Origin: Wolinella sp052170135
Lineage (GTDB): Bacteria > Campylobacterota > Campylobacteria > Campylobacterales > Helicobacteraceae
Direction: 5' to 3'
DNA length: 64,000 nucleotides
Assembly (NCBI GenBank): GCA_052170135.1
Contig: JBQNBC010000001.1
Coordinates: 124,001 to 188,000 of the forward strand
In this document: piece by piece, positions 33,334 through 42,341 of the stretch
Numbering within the stretch: the stretch's first letter is position 1
Layout: every line of letters begins with the position of its first letter
Made by a program: the position numbers and the translations under genes
Notes under the pieces: generated by a model
Database searches by the model: none
Told to the model about the DNA's origin: nothing
The model's input: the letters and a program-made list of their open reading frames with translations, nothing else

Positions 33334-34764
33334 TTAGCACGAATATGTTGTAATAAACTCAAATGGATGTGGTCGCGCTTCCCATGGCCAAATCTCGGTC
33401 TCAAACTTATATGCTTTATAGTTTTGTATAAACTCCTCCGTAAATACATCACCAACTTTTAGATAATCTTTATCTGCTAGCATATTTTCCACTGCACTTC
33501 TTAGAGTGTGTGGCATTTGCTTAATCCCTTTTTCGCGAATCTCATCAAGCGAAAGCTCGAATAAGTCGATCTCCATTGGCTCACCCGCGCTGATTTTATT
33601 GTTGATCCCATCTAGCCCTGCCATAAGTAGCGCAGAAAACGCAAGGTATGGATTTGATGAGCTATCAGGGAATCGAAACTCCACGCGCTTAGAGCTTGCG
33701 CTGCCCTTTGTATAAGGAATCCGCACTGATGCACTTCTGTTTTGTGCAGAATACGTAAGAATACTTGGTGCTTCAAAGCCAGGAATTAGCCTCTTATAAG
33801 AGTTAGTCGAAGCATTTGTAAATGCCGCAACACTCCTTGCATGCTGCAGCACACCACCAATGAAGCGTAGAGCATTCTCGCTCAAGCCCTGATATCCATC
33901 GCCAGCGAAAGTATTTTTGCCATTTTTCCAAATACTAATATGCGTGTGCATTCCACTGCCATTATCACCATATAGTGGTTTTGGCATAAATGTCGCTGTT
34001 TTACCATTCATGTGAGCGACCATCTTAACGACATATTTCAACTTCTGCACATTATCCGCAGCTTCTATGAGATTCCCAAAGCGAATGCCAATCTCGCCCT
34101 GCCCCTGTGCGACCTCATGATGCACTACGAAAGTCTCAAGCCCGACTTGATTTAGTACTTTTACCATCTCCGCACGTAAATCGACCATGGAATCAACAGG
34201 TGCCACAGGCAAATAACCACCTTTTTTGCCCGCTCTATGTCCGAGGTTGTAGCCATTTTCATAGCTACGATTTGTATTCCACATGCCCTCTTCCACGTCC
34301 ACTTCATAAGATTGACTATTGATAGAGTCTTGGATTTTAATAGAATCAAATACAAAAAACTCATTTTCTGGTCCAAAGTAGACCTCATCGCCAATTCCCG
34401 ATTCTTTGAGATGCTTGACAGCACACTTAGCAATTGAGCGTGGGCATTTTTCATATGGCTGATTCTTGTAGATATCCCAAACATCACAAAAAACTACTAC
34501 TGTAGTATCAGCAGTAAATGGATCTAGAAAGTACGAGGTCGGATCTGGAATTAGCTCCATGTCAGATTTGTTCACAGGCTGCCACGCGGCAAACGAGCTA
34601 GCATCAAATGGCAAACTCTCAAAACTCTCCTCATCTACGGCACTCATTGAATAACTAATATGATGCCATGCACCTTTAATATCAGTAAAACGAAAATCAA
34701 CAAATTCTACTTCGTGCTCCTCGCAAAACTTAAAAAACTCCTTAACTTTAGCCTTATCAGCCAT
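33334..34764 (-). CDS. glnA: Glutamine synthetase type I
   Basis: Dodecameric ATP-dependent synthesis of glutamine from glutamate and ammonia, the main ammonia-assimilation step. The start is ATG 34764 (MADKAKVKEFF) with AAGGAG upstream; the longer open frame to 34839 passes through a TACAAT box at 34806-34811. Seen: GPENEFFVFD, DLRAEMVKVL, VVHHEVAQGQGEIG, DNGSGMHTHIS, NRSASVRIP and VEFRFPDSSSNPYLAFSALLMAG. At the usual adenylylation loop the sequence is GIKQMPHTL, without the NLY-LPP tyrosine. H. pylori GlnA is likewise known to lack this control. 476 residues. Confidence 0.96.
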   Translation of the reverse strand: MADKAKVKEFFKFCEEHEVEFVDFRFTDIKGAWHHISYSMSAVDEESFESLPFDASSFAAWQPVNKSDMELIPDPTSYFLDPFTADTTVVVFCDVWDIYKNQPYEKCPRSIAKCAVKHLKESGIGDEVYFGPENEFFVFDSIKIQDSINSQSYEVDVEEGMWNTNRSYENGYNLGHRAGKKGGYLPVAPVDSMVDLRAEMVKVLNQVGLETFVVHHEVAQGQGEIGIRFGNLIEAADNVQKLKYVVKMVAHMNGKTATFMPKPLYGDNGSGMHTHISIWKNGKNTFAGDGYQGLSENALRFIGGVLQHARSVAAFTNASTNSYKRLIPGFEAPSILTYSAQNRSASVRIPYTKGSASSKRVEFRFPDSSSNPYLAFSALLMAGLDGINNKISAGEPMEIDLFELSLDEIREKGIKQMPHTLRSAVENMLADKDYLKVGDVFTEEFIQNYKAYKFETEIWPWEARPHPFEFITTYSC

Positions 34765-34805
34765 CTTTTTCTCCTTAGATTTATGAGAGATATTTTTGTA
34801 TCGGG

Positions 34806-34811
34806 ATTGTA
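34806..34811 (-). promoter_or_regulatory. -10 box of glnA
   Basis: TACAAT on the minus strand lies about 42 bases upstream of the glnA ATG, inside the over-long open frame, which supports the shorter start. No clear -35 element. Confidence 0.45.
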
Positions 34812-34905
34812 ACACAAGCAAGCCACTAGACCACGCCAAGCAACATCAAGGATTCATTATTATGTAAGCGCGTTACGTTTTATCTAAAATACAATAAAAC
34901 ACCTT

Positions 34906-34911
34906 TATAAT
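34906..34911 (+). promoter_or_regulatory. -10 box of cheZ
   Basis: A perfect TATAAT 35 bases upstream of the cheZ ATG, with no obvious -35, suggests a sigma-70 (not flagellar sigma) start for the cheZ cluster. GTGGAG serves as the ribosome binding site. Confidence 0.5.
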
Positions 34912-34945
34912 TTCGGGATTTTAACGCTTAAAGTGGAGATGATTA

Positions 34946-35680
34946 ATGACACAAGAAGAGCTAGATTCCCTGCTTATGTCCGAGGGATTTGAGGGCGAAG
35001 AAGAGTCGCTAGTAGACGATGAGCTAGAGCTATCTGCGCCAGATGCTCCTGGTGAGACTGTTACGGCTTCAGGAGAGGAAGACGATTCAGGAGAGGAAGA
35101 CTTTGATACCGCTGGATATCATCTAAGTGCTACAAAGGCATGGCCACCACCTCCCCCAACAGAAGATCACAAAGTCGTATCACAGCTTGACGATGTTACG
35201 CGCGATTCAGAGGCGAAGGCGGGCGAGATTTTCGACAGACTTGAAAATATCAGCAACGATACAATGAATATCGAAAGCGAAGCGAACGAGCTCAAGAAGA
35301 TTCTAAAATCACAAAAAGAGTTACTAGAGAAGTTACACGAGAAGTTCCCAGCGATTGAAGCATTCAAGGGTGGACTTGATGATATGAATCGTGCAAACAA
35401 CCACGTGGAATCAATAATCAATGCCGCATTAAGTGCTGGCGATACAGTAATGGATACAATGGATGTGATGCAGTATCAAGATATTCATAGGCAGAAAATA
35501 GAGCGTGTAATCAATGTGATGCGCACACTAGCAAAATACATGAACTCTCTCTTTGAAGGCAAGGTCGAAGACTCCAAGCGAGTGGCATCTGCGACACATA
35601 TTCATGGCGACACATCTACAGAAGACGTCGTAAATGATGATGACATCGAGGCTCTAATCGCCTCATTTGGGTCGAAGTAA
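34946..35680 (+). CDS. cheZ: CheY-phosphate phosphatase, epsilon-type CheZ
   Basis: Remote CheZ like HP0170 of H. pylori. Residues 1-75 are acidic and Pro-rich (WPPPPPTED). The N-terminus MTQEELDSLL resembles the short FliM/FliY CheY-binding peptide. Residues 80-205 form the long helical hairpin; D179 and Q183 in MQYQDIHRQKIERVINVM match the catalytic Asp and Gln of CheZ. The acidic tail ends in DDDIEALIASFG, a CheY-tethering peptide. 244 residues. The next gene is the PrtC homologue, as in H. pylori. Confidence 0.9.
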   Translation: MTQEELDSLLMSEGFEGEEESLVDDELELSAPDAPGETVTASGEEDDSGEEDFDTAGYHLSATKAWPPPPPTEDHKVVSQLDDVTRDSEAKAGEIFDRLENISNDTMNIESEANELKKILKSQKELLEKLHEKFPAIEAFKGGLDDMNRANNHVESIINAALSAGDTVMDTMDVMQYQDIHRQKIERVINVMRTLAKYMNSLFEGKVEDSKRVASATHIHGDTSTEDVVNDDDIEALIASFGSK

Positions 35681-35681
35681 A

Positions 35682-36953
35682 TTGCTAAAGAAAGCGGAGT
35701 TGCTCTCCCCTGCTGGGAATCTAGAAAAGCTGAAAATCGCCATACAGTACGGTGCTGATGCAGTTTATGGTGGAGTGAGCCATTTTTCCTTAAGGAATCG
35801 TGCCGGCAAAGAATTTGATTTTGAAAGCTTTAGGGAAGGGATAGAATATGCTCATGAGCGCGGCAAACGAGTATATGTGACCATTAATGGCTTCCCATTT
35901 AACTCTCAGCTCAAGCTCCTGGAGCGCCATATAGCACAGATGGCGGAGCTCAAACCAGATGCATTCATAATCGCGGCTCCAGGTGTCATAAAGCTATCTA
36001 AACGCGTAGCACCACAAATACCAATCCACGTCTCAACACAAGCAAACATCCTAAATGTGCTTGATGCTGAAGTCTTTTATGATATGGGCGTAAAGAGAAT
36101 CGTAGCCGCACGCGAGCTAAGCCTCAAAGATGCCAAAGAGATTAAGCGCGCACTTCCAGATTTAGAGATTGAGATTTTTATCCACGGTAGCATGTGCTTT
36201 GCATTTTCTGGCAGATGTCTTATTAGCGCACTCCAGCATGGACGAGTGCCAAACCGTGGTAGTTGCGCTAATGACTGCAGATTCGACTATGAATATTATG
36301 TCAAAAATCCAGACACCGGCGTGATGCTACGCCTAGAGGAAGAAGAAGGAGTAGGGACACATATTTTCAACGCCAAGGATCTAAATCTCTCTTCTCATAT
36401 CGCTGAAATTCTTGAAACAGGGGCAATTAGCGCGCTAAAAATAGAAGGTCGTACAAAGTCTAATTATTACGCTGGCATCACCACTCGCGCATATAGAGCT
36501 GCTATCGATGACTTTTATGCTGGCAAGTTTAACTCTGATCTTTATGGCGAGGAGCTAAATACACTCAAGAATCGTGGCTTCACAGACGGCTATCTCATCC
36601 ATCGTCCATTCCAACGACTTGACACTCAAAATCATCAGACCGCAATTAGCGATGGGAGCTTTCAAGTAAGCGGGGAAGTGCACGATGATGGCTTAACTTT
36701 TTTTTGTAAATTTACAACAAGAATTGACGAGGAGCATGAAATAATAGCTCCACAAAATAGTCAAATTACTCCGACTTCTAGCGAGATTGGTGAGATTCTT
36801 AAGCGAGATGGGCGATTCTTTGTCAAGTTCAAAAAGATAGTTACAGAGAGTGGCAAGGAGCTTGATTCTGTACACAGCGGCAACACAAATGCCATACGCC
36901 TACCAGGATATCTTCCGCCATTTAGTTTTTTAAGAATCAAAGAGGAGGTTTAA
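35682..36953 (+). CDS. U32 family protein (PrtC / TrhP-like, tRNA wobble uridine hydroxylation)
   Basis: U32-family protein orthologous by position and sequence to H. pylori HP0169, annotated as collagenase PrtC. The closest characterised relatives (TrhP/YegQ) hydroxylate uridine 34 of tRNA, so a tRNA role is more likely than secreted protease. Seen: ELLSPAGNLEKLKIAI, GADAVYGGVSHFSLRNRA, IEIFIHGSMCFAFSGRCLIS, GSCANDCRFDY and ALKIEGRTKSNYYAG. No signal peptide. The start taken is TTG 35682 (MLKKAELLSPAG), 1 base after the cheZ stop; the ribosome binding site is weak. A T8 tract lies in the C-terminal part. Confidence 0.85.
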   Translation: MLKKAELLSPAGNLEKLKIAIQYGADAVYGGVSHFSLRNRAGKEFDFESFREGIEYAHERGKRVYVTINGFPFNSQLKLLERHIAQMAELKPDAFIIAAPGVIKLSKRVAPQIPIHVSTQANILNVLDAEVFYDMGVKRIVAARELSLKDAKEIKRALPDLEIEIFIHGSMCFAFSGRCLISALQHGRVPNRGSCANDCRFDYEYYVKNPDTGVMLRLEEEEGVGTHIFNAKDLNLSSHIAEILETGAISALKIEGRTKSNYYAGITTRAYRAAIDDFYAGKFNSDLYGEELNTLKNRGFTDGYLIHRPFQRLDTQNHQTAISDGSFQVSGEVHDDGLTFFCKFTTRIDEEHEIIAPQNSQITPTSSEIGEILKRDGRFFVKFKKIVTESGKELDSVHSGNTNAIRLPGYLPPFSFLRIKEEV

Positions 36954-36954
36954 A

Positions 36955-37449
36955 ATGCAATTTGTATCAATATTAATGGGAAGCAAATCTGATGCTAATG
37001 TAATGAGCGAATGCGCAGAAATTCTAAAGAAGTTTGATGTTCCTTATGAGATGATTATTAGCTCAGCGCATAGAAGCCCAGCACGCACCAAAGAGTATGT
37101 AGTTGACGCAGAGTCTCGTGGTGCCAGCGTCTTTATCGCAGCAGCTGGTATGGCAGCACACCTGGCTGGTGCGGTTGCTTCTATGACGACAAAGCCAGTC
37201 CTTGGTGTGCCTATGTGTGGTGGCACACTAGGGGGGATAGACGCTCTACTTTCTACCGTACAGATGCCATCTGGCATGCCTGTAGGGACGGTCGCTATTG
37301 GCAAGACTGGCGCGGTAAATAGCGCATATCTTGCAATGCAGATTCTTGCGCTTAGCAACGATGAGCTAGCTGGAAAACTCAAAGAAGATCGCGTCATGAA
37401 AGCAAAAAATGTTGAGCTTGATTCAGCGGAGATTGAAGTTTTACTCTAG
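36955..37449 (+). CDS. purE: N5-carboxyaminoimidazole ribonucleotide mutase
   Basis: Purine synthesis: moves the carboxylate of N5-CAIR to give CAIR. 164 residues with MGSKSDANVM, the active-site SAHRSPART, AAAGMAAHLAG (substrate) and GVPMCGGTLGGIDALLSTVQMP-like core followed by VATVAIGK-like GTVAIGKTGA. GAGGAGG lies just before the ATG, overlapping the end of the U32 gene. DUF3972 follows after 9 bp. Confidence 0.96.
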   Translation: MQFVSILMGSKSDANVMSECAEILKKFDVPYEMIISSAHRSPARTKEYVVDAESRGASVFIAAAGMAAHLAGAVASMTTKPVLGVPMCGGTLGGIDALLSTVQMPSGMPVGTVAIGKTGAVNSAYLAMQILALSNDELAGKLKEDRVMKAKNVELDSAEIEVLL

Positions 37450-37458
37450 GAGAGAATC

Positions 37459-37938
37459 ATGGAAGCATGGCTAGAGATTGATGAGTTTTGCACACTGACA
37501 AACCTTGCACGCGAACGCGTTGAAGAGATGATGTCACGCGGTGCACTAAAAAGCAAAGAAGAAGACGGGCGAGTACTGATAGAATCCTCGCGCGGTGCCA
37601 ACGTGGTCGTATCGCGCAATGAAGGCGGACTTGTAAGCGCACAGCTTGACACAAGCTTTGTTGAGAAGACCATCGGGACAATACTAAATCTCCACGAAAA
37701 GGTGCTTGGCGCAAAAGACGAATCGATAGAAGCACTAAAAAGCGAAAATCAGTTCCTACGCGAGGCGCTATTTTCCATGCAAGAAGTGTATGACGCGGAC
37801 AAAAAGATGCTAGAGACACTAAGAGAACAGCTAAGAATCGCACAAGAAGATATGGAATTTATGCGACGAAAATACAAGCTAATGTGGGGAAAGGTCGCCG
37901 AGCTAAGCCCAAAGGAGAAGAGTGAAGGCACAGAATGA
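37459..37938 (+). CDS. DUF3972 protein (epsilon-specific coiled coil)
   Basis: 159-residue protein of a family largely confined to Campylobacterota, with no known function. Residues 1-45 look like a small helix-turn-helix-like unit (WLEIDEFCTLTNLARERVEEMMSRG). Residues 75-145 form a long charged helix (AKDESIEALKSENQFLREALF; EQLRIAQEDMEFMRRKY), probably a coiled coil. No signal peptide or membrane segment. AGGAGAG precedes the ATG. It overlaps the next gene by 17 bp. Confidence 0.75.
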   Translation: MEAWLEIDEFCTLTNLARERVEEMMSRGALKSKEEDGRVLIESSRGANVVVSRNEGGLVSAQLDTSFVEKTIGTILNLHEKVLGAKDESIEALKSENQFLREALFSMQEVYDADKKMLETLREQLRIAQEDMEFMRRKYKLMWGKVAELSPKEKSEGTE

Positions 37939-38818
37939 GTGTCTCGACTGCCTGCTAAATCAGGCGCGCGCCACAGCCAAAATCGCTGGCAAGAATCAAG
38001 ATGAATGCGAGGCTATAGCATGCGCCATCGAGCCTATTTTACTCAATTTAAGCGGTGAAACTCCTCCAGAAATTGCCATTAGTGTCTATGCGAAAATATC
38101 TAAGCTACTTGATGAGCGCGATCCATATCAAGAGATCAAGCGACGCTCTATTTTACAAGCAAAAAAGATGGTAGAGAATCTAAAATATACAGACCAAAAT
38201 ACAAGTGGCAACACTGGTTACGGGACAGATTCTTTGTATCCTAGGCTCTCTTGGGCGATAAAAGTAGCCGTATTGGGAAACGTAATTGACTATGGTGCAC
38301 AAAAAAGCTTCTCACTTAAAGATGAATGCGAAAGGATTTTTGAGACACCCTTTGCGCTAGATGATTTTGAGAGTTTTTTACCAATGCTTTTGAAGGCAAA
38401 AAATATTGTCTATATAGGTGATAATGCCGGGGAGAATATATTTGACACTGTGCTTTTGCGCGAAATGAGACGACTAAATCACAAAACAAGAATCAGCTAC
38501 TTCACACGTGGGCAGGCCATCATAAATGATCTGACGCTTAATGAGGCACGCGAATGTGGCATGGATGAGGTTTGCGAGTTAGTAGATAGTGGCGTGCCTA
38601 GCCCTGGTTTCATTTACGATCTAGCCAACAAGGAAGCACAAAGGCTATACAAAGAATCTAGCCTGATTCTTGCCAAGGGCATGGGGAATTTTGAGACGCT
38701 TGAAGCGCATAAGGACGAGCGACTTTTTATGCTTTTTAAGGTGAAATGCGATGTCGTGGCGAGACATCTTGGTTATCCGCTTGGAAGCTTCATCTTCATG
38801 CAAAATCTACAAAAATAA
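37922..38818 (+). CDS. DUF89 / ARMT1-like damage-control phosphatase family protein
   Basis: 298 residues, metal-dependent DUF89 family. The family hydrolyses damaged or surplus sugar phosphates and related metabolites. Seen: ECLDCLLNQA at the start (conserved CxxC helix), RDPYQEIKR, AVLGNVIDYG, and the metal/phosphate site YIGDNAGENIFDTVLL, then GVPSPGF and LAKGMGNFE. The start is GTG 37922 inside the end of the DUF3972 gene with AAGGAG upstream. The physiological substrate cannot be told. Confidence 0.85.
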   Translation: MKAQNECLDCLLNQARATAKIAGKNQDECEAIACAIEPILLNLSGETPPEIAISVYAKISKLLDERDPYQEIKRRSILQAKKMVENLKYTDQNTSGNTGYGTDSLYPRLSWAIKVAVLGNVIDYGAQKSFSLKDECERIFETPFALDDFESFLPMLLKAKNIVYIGDNAGENIFDTVLLREMRRLNHKTRISYFTRGQAIINDLTLNEARECGMDEVCELVDSGVPSPGFIYDLANKEAQRLYKESSLILAKGMGNFETLEAHKDERLFMLFKVKCDVVARHLGYPLGSFIFMQNLQK

Positions 38819-38833
38819 CACAAAGGTTAAAAC

Positions 38834-39715
38834 ATGGTTACATTTTCAGAGCTTTTACTAAAACTACAAACGTTTTGGAAAGAGCAAGGCTGCCTAATCG
38901 TACAGCCATATGATATTCCCGCTGGCGCAGGGACATTTCACCCTGCGACACTATTAAAAAGCCTAGACACAAAGCCATGGAGCGCCGCTTATGTCGCCCC
39001 TAGTCGTCGCCCTACTGATGGCAGATACGGAGAGAATCCAAATCGCCTAGGAAGCTATTATCAATTTCAAGTCATCATAAAGCCAAGCCCAAACAATATC
39101 CAAGAGCTATATTTAAAGAGCCTCGAATACCTCGGGCTAAAATTAAAAGAGCATGACATCAGATTTGTCGAAGACAACTGGGAATCGCCAACACTCGGCG
39201 CATGGGGGCTTGGCTGGGAAGTATGGCTTGACGGCATGGAAGTTACTCAATTCACCTACTTCCAACAAGTAGGCGGTATAGCATGCAATCCAGTTGCGGT
39301 AGAAATTACATATGGTACTGAGCGACTAGCAATGTATCTACAAGAGGTTGAAAACGTATTTGATATCGTATGGAGCGATGGTGTAAGCTATGCAGATGTC
39401 CATTTAGAGGGTGAGTATGAGTTCTCAAAATACCATTTTGAAGTAGCAGATACTAAGAGGCTTTTTATGCTTTTTGAAGAAGCGCAAGGAGAATCCAAAC
39501 GTTGTCTAGAGGCTTTGCTACCACTACCAGCGTATGACTGGACAATGCTCTCAAGCCATATGTTTAACGTACTTGATGCGCGCAAGGCGATTTCTGCGAC
39601 TGAGCGACAAAACTACATCTTAAAAATCCGAGAACTGGCAAAGGGTTGCGCTGAGCTATACAAAGCCCAAGAGACAGAACGAGAAGAGAGGCTAGCACGT
39701 GCCAAGAATCGATGA
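38834..39715 (+). CDS. glyQ: Glycyl-tRNA synthetase alpha subunit
   Basis: Catalytic half of the two-subunit (alpha2beta2) glycyl-tRNA synthetase. All 293 residues fit GlyQ: WKEQGCLIVQPYDIPAGAGTFHPAT, APSRRPTDGRYGENPNRLGSYYQFQVI, ESPTLGAWGLGWEVWLDGMEVTQFTYFQQ and LDARKAISATERQNYI. The beta subunit gene is not in the window. It overlaps the NIF3 gene by 17 bp. This begins a block with the same order as HP0960-HP0956. Confidence 0.97.
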   Translation: MVTFSELLLKLQTFWKEQGCLIVQPYDIPAGAGTFHPATLLKSLDTKPWSAAYVAPSRRPTDGRYGENPNRLGSYYQFQVIIKPSPNNIQELYLKSLEYLGLKLKEHDIRFVEDNWESPTLGAWGLGWEVWLDGMEVTQFTYFQQVGGIACNPVAVEITYGTERLAMYLQEVENVFDIVWSDGVSYADVHLEGEYEFSKYHFEVADTKRLFMLFEEAQGESKRCLEALLPLPAYDWTMLSSHMFNVLDARKAISATERQNYILKIRELAKGCAELYKAQETEREERLARAKNR

Positions 39716-40424
39716 GATACTTGAGATTCTCTGCGCCGAATCGCCGCTTGAGATACAGGAATCATGGGACAATAGCGGACTCCTAGTCGGCGATAAGGAT
39801 GGTGAGGTATCAGAGATCTACACTTCACTTGAGGCGACACTAGAGCTTATTGCTGAGCTGCCTGACAATTCTCTACTCATCACGCACCATCCACTGATTT
39901 TCAAGCCAATAAAATCGCTAATTTACAATGAATATCCAGCAAATATTTTGCGCGAACTCGTACGTAAAAATATCGCACTAATCTCGCTGCATACGAACTT
40001 TGATACAACCCATCTAGGGCGATATGTGGCGAGCAAGGTACTTGGTTTTAATGACGTGGAGATGGATGGATATGTGGGCTACTTCACGCTAAATATGCAT
40101 CACAGCGAACTAGTAGCACATCTAAAATCACGACTAGGAATCAATACAATAGCGTGCACTGGCGAGCCTAGATTCTTATCACGTGGAGCAATTGTTACCG
40201 GAAGCGGTGGATCTCTTGCGCCAAAAATAGATGCGGACTGCCTGCTAAGTGGCGACATAAAATATCACGATGCAATGATTGCAAAAAGTCTGGGAATCTC
40301 GCTTTTCGATATTGGACACTATGAAAGCGAACGCTATTTTGGGGAGATTGTGGCGCAAATTTTGAAAAAACAAGGGTTTAGGGCTATAATCACCGATTCC
40401 AAAAACCCATTTAACTATGAATAA
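39699..40424 (+). CDS. NIF3-like dinuclear metal-centre protein
   Basis: 241 residues of the YbgI/NIF3 family; orthologue of HP0959. The metal-binding positions are visible: SWDNSGLLVGD at the start, LLITHHPLIFKP, ISLHTNFD, and late DIGHYESE. It has been linked to GTP cyclohydrolase-type or tRNA-related activity in some species, but its role is not settled. The start is GTG 39699 inside the end of glyQ. Confidence 0.88.
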   Translation: MPRIDEILEILCAESPLEIQESWDNSGLLVGDKDGEVSEIYTSLEATLELIAELPDNSLLITHHPLIFKPIKSLIYNEYPANILRELVRKNIALISLHTNFDTTHLGRYVASKVLGFNDVEMDGYVGYFTLNMHHSELVAHLKSRLGINTIACTGEPRFLSRGAIVTGSGGSLAPKIDADCLLSGDIKYHDAMIAKSLGISLFDIGHYESERYFGEIVAQILKKQGFRAIITDSKNPFNYE

Positions 40425-40436
40425 TCGGGAGTTTCT

Positions 40437-41147
40437 ATGAATCAACATCTAACACATCTAATCGAAATCGCAAACATTGATAAAGATATCGACTCTTTTG
40501 AGCCAAGAATCGCACAGATTCGAGAGGACTTAAATAGAGTTTTGAATAAGAAAGAAGAGCTGGCGCGCGAGATTACGCGCTTTGGTGATGAAAAGCGTGA
40601 CATCGAGCTAAAAGCACAAAAAAATGAGCTCCATCTAGAGGAGCTAAGCGCAAAACTCGATGAAATAGCCAAAAAAGGCAAGGCAATAAAAACAGAAAAA
40701 GAGATGAAAGCTTTAAACCTTGAAGAAGAGATTGCACGGGAGCAAGTGGGTGCTGCAAATGATGAAATTGCACGACTTGAGAAGCTAAAAGAGAATAAAA
40801 TAGATGAGATCGCAAATCGAGAAGAACAAATAAAAACGCTCGAAGCGGAGCAAAAAGAGATTGAAAAGGCTGTGCAAAGCCAAATTGATGAGATAGAAAA
40901 AAGTCGTAAAGAGGTCTTTAAAGCCAAAGAGAAACTCGTCGTAAAAATGGATCAAAAAATCATAGCCTTCTACGAAAAAATTAGAAAATGGGCAAAAAAT
41001 ACAAGTGTAGTACCAGTAAGAAAGCAGGCATGCGGCGGTTGCTTTATCAAAATTAATGACAAAATCTACTCAGAGGTAATAAAAAGCGAAGATATCGTAA
41101 CGTGCCCACACTGCGGAAGAATCCTCTACACAGAAGTCCAAGCATAG
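40437..41147 (+). CDS. flgZ: Zinc-ribbon coiled-coil protein, flagellar chaperone FlgZ (HP0958-like)
   Basis: Orthologue of H. pylori HP0958, which binds RpoN (sigma-54), protects it from turnover and also binds flaA mRNA. Residues 5-180 form a long antiparallel coiled coil (repeated Glu/Lys heptads). The C-terminal zinc ribbon has KQACGGCFIKIND and VTCPHCGRILY; the preceding FYEKIRKWAKNTSVVPV is also conserved. 236 residues. It matters here because three sigma-54 promoters can be read in the window. Confidence 0.93.
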   Translation: MNQHLTHLIEIANIDKDIDSFEPRIAQIREDLNRVLNKKEELAREITRFGDEKRDIELKAQKNELHLEELSAKLDEIAKKGKAIKTEKEMKALNLEEEIAREQVGAANDEIARLEKLKENKIDEIANREEQIKTLEAEQKEIEKAVQSQIDEIEKSRKEVFKAKEKLVVKMDQKIIAFYEKIRKWAKNTSVVPVRKQACGGCFIKINDKIYSEVIKSEDIVTCPHCGRILYTEVQA

Positions 41148-41156
41148 GTACCGTGA

Positions 41157-42341
41157 GTGCGAATTCCTCTCTTTGCGGGGGTATACTGGGCTCTCGCCCT
41201 ATTGCTCTACATAGTTGCGATTCCGCTACTCCTTATACTTTCAATAAAGCCAAAATATCGTCACTCACTGCCAGCTAGATTCTTCTTATTTAATAATCCA
41301 CGTCCAAAAGATTGTGATATTTGGTTGCATGCATGCTCTCTTGGCGAAGTCAAATCACTCGAGCCACTCATAAAGAGGCTTGAAAGTGAACGCATCATGC
41401 TAACCGTCATTACAGCTACTGGATTCCTCGAGGCTAAGCGACTTTTCCCACAATGCCATGTGGCATTTTTACCCTTTGAAATTTTTCTACCATTTTGGGT
41501 ACGAAATGTACATACACTCGTGGTGAGCGAAGCAGAGCTTTGGTATATGTTATTTTTTACCGCAAGACTAAAGGGTGCAAAGAATCTACTAATAAATGCA
41601 AGAATCTCCGAACGTTCACTGCCAAAGTATATGCGATTTCGCTACTTTTATCACGCACTTTTCAAGCTTATAGATGAGGTATTCGCCCAAAGAGATGAGG
41701 ACTGTAAGAGACTCAAATTTCTTGGGGCAAAAAGTGTAAATACAATGGGTAATCTAAAGCTACTAAACCAACCAGTAATTACAAAAGAACTATCAAAACC
41801 TGCCAAAAAACTCGTGGTTATTGCCAGTACGCACGACGGAGAGGAGGAGATTGTTCTAGAAGCACTAAAAGCGCTAAGCAACGACTACGTATTAGCACTT
41901 GTACCACGACATCCTGAGCGATTCTTGCGAGTATTCGAGATAGCAAAACAATGGGGCAAAGAATCCAACAAAAGCGTAGCCTTATATAGCTCACTTCCTA
42001 AGCTGGAATGGGCATCAGATCTCCTTGTAGTCGATGCCATGGGTGAGCTAATAAATCTATACAGTATTGCTGATTGCGTCATTTTATGTGGCTCATTTCT
42101 CCCTATTGGTGGGCACAACCCGCTCGAGCCAGCTCACTTTGGCTGCAAAATCATAAGCGGGATTCACATCTTTAATCAGTTCGCACTATTTGAAAATATA
42201 GAAGGATATAGCCTAATAGAGGTGAGTGAGCTATCAAACACTATCGCTAAAATAAATAACCTTCCGCGTTCATTTATCAAAGGTGAATTTGACCCACAAG
42301 CAATACTCAAACAAATCCTCCATTACAAAGGGAATCGATAA
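41157..42341 (+). CDS. waaA: 3-deoxy-D-manno-octulosonic acid transferase
   Basis: Transfers Kdo to lipid A at the inner membrane, an essential step of lipopolysaccharide core synthesis. Residues 7-28 are an N-terminal membrane anchor (YWALALLLYIVAIPLLLILSI). Seen: IWLHACSLGEVKSLEPLI, TVITATGF, VVSEAELWYM, NARISERSLPKY, GNLKLL, ASTHDGEEE, and the C-terminal SFLPIGGHNPLEPAHFG. The start is GTG 41157. 394 residues. The stop codon overlaps the next start by 1 bp. Confidence 0.95.
   Translation: MRIPLFAGVYWALALLLYIVAIPLLLILSIKPKYRHSLPARFFLFNNPRPKDCDIWLHACSLGEVKSLEPLIKRLESERIMLTVITATGFLEAKRLFPQCHVAFLPFEIFLPFWVRNVHTLVVSEAELWYMLFFTARLKGAKNLLINARISERSLPKYMRFRYFYHALFKLIDEVFAQRDEDCKRLKFLGAKSVNTMGNLKLLNQPVITKELSKPAKKLVVIASTHDGEEEIVLEALKALSNDYVLALVPRHPERFLRVFEIAKQWGKESNKSVALYSSLPKLEWASDLLVVDAMGELINLYSIADCVILCGSFLPIGGHNPLEPAHFGCKIISGIHIFNQFALFENIEGYSLIEVSELSNTIAKINNLPRSFIKGEFDPQAILKQILHYKGNR

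Noticed and set aside
40442..40927. 161-codon frame antisense to flgZ, rich in Ser and Phe
   Set aside because: Its composition is what the Glu/Lys-rich coiled-coil codons give on the other strand.
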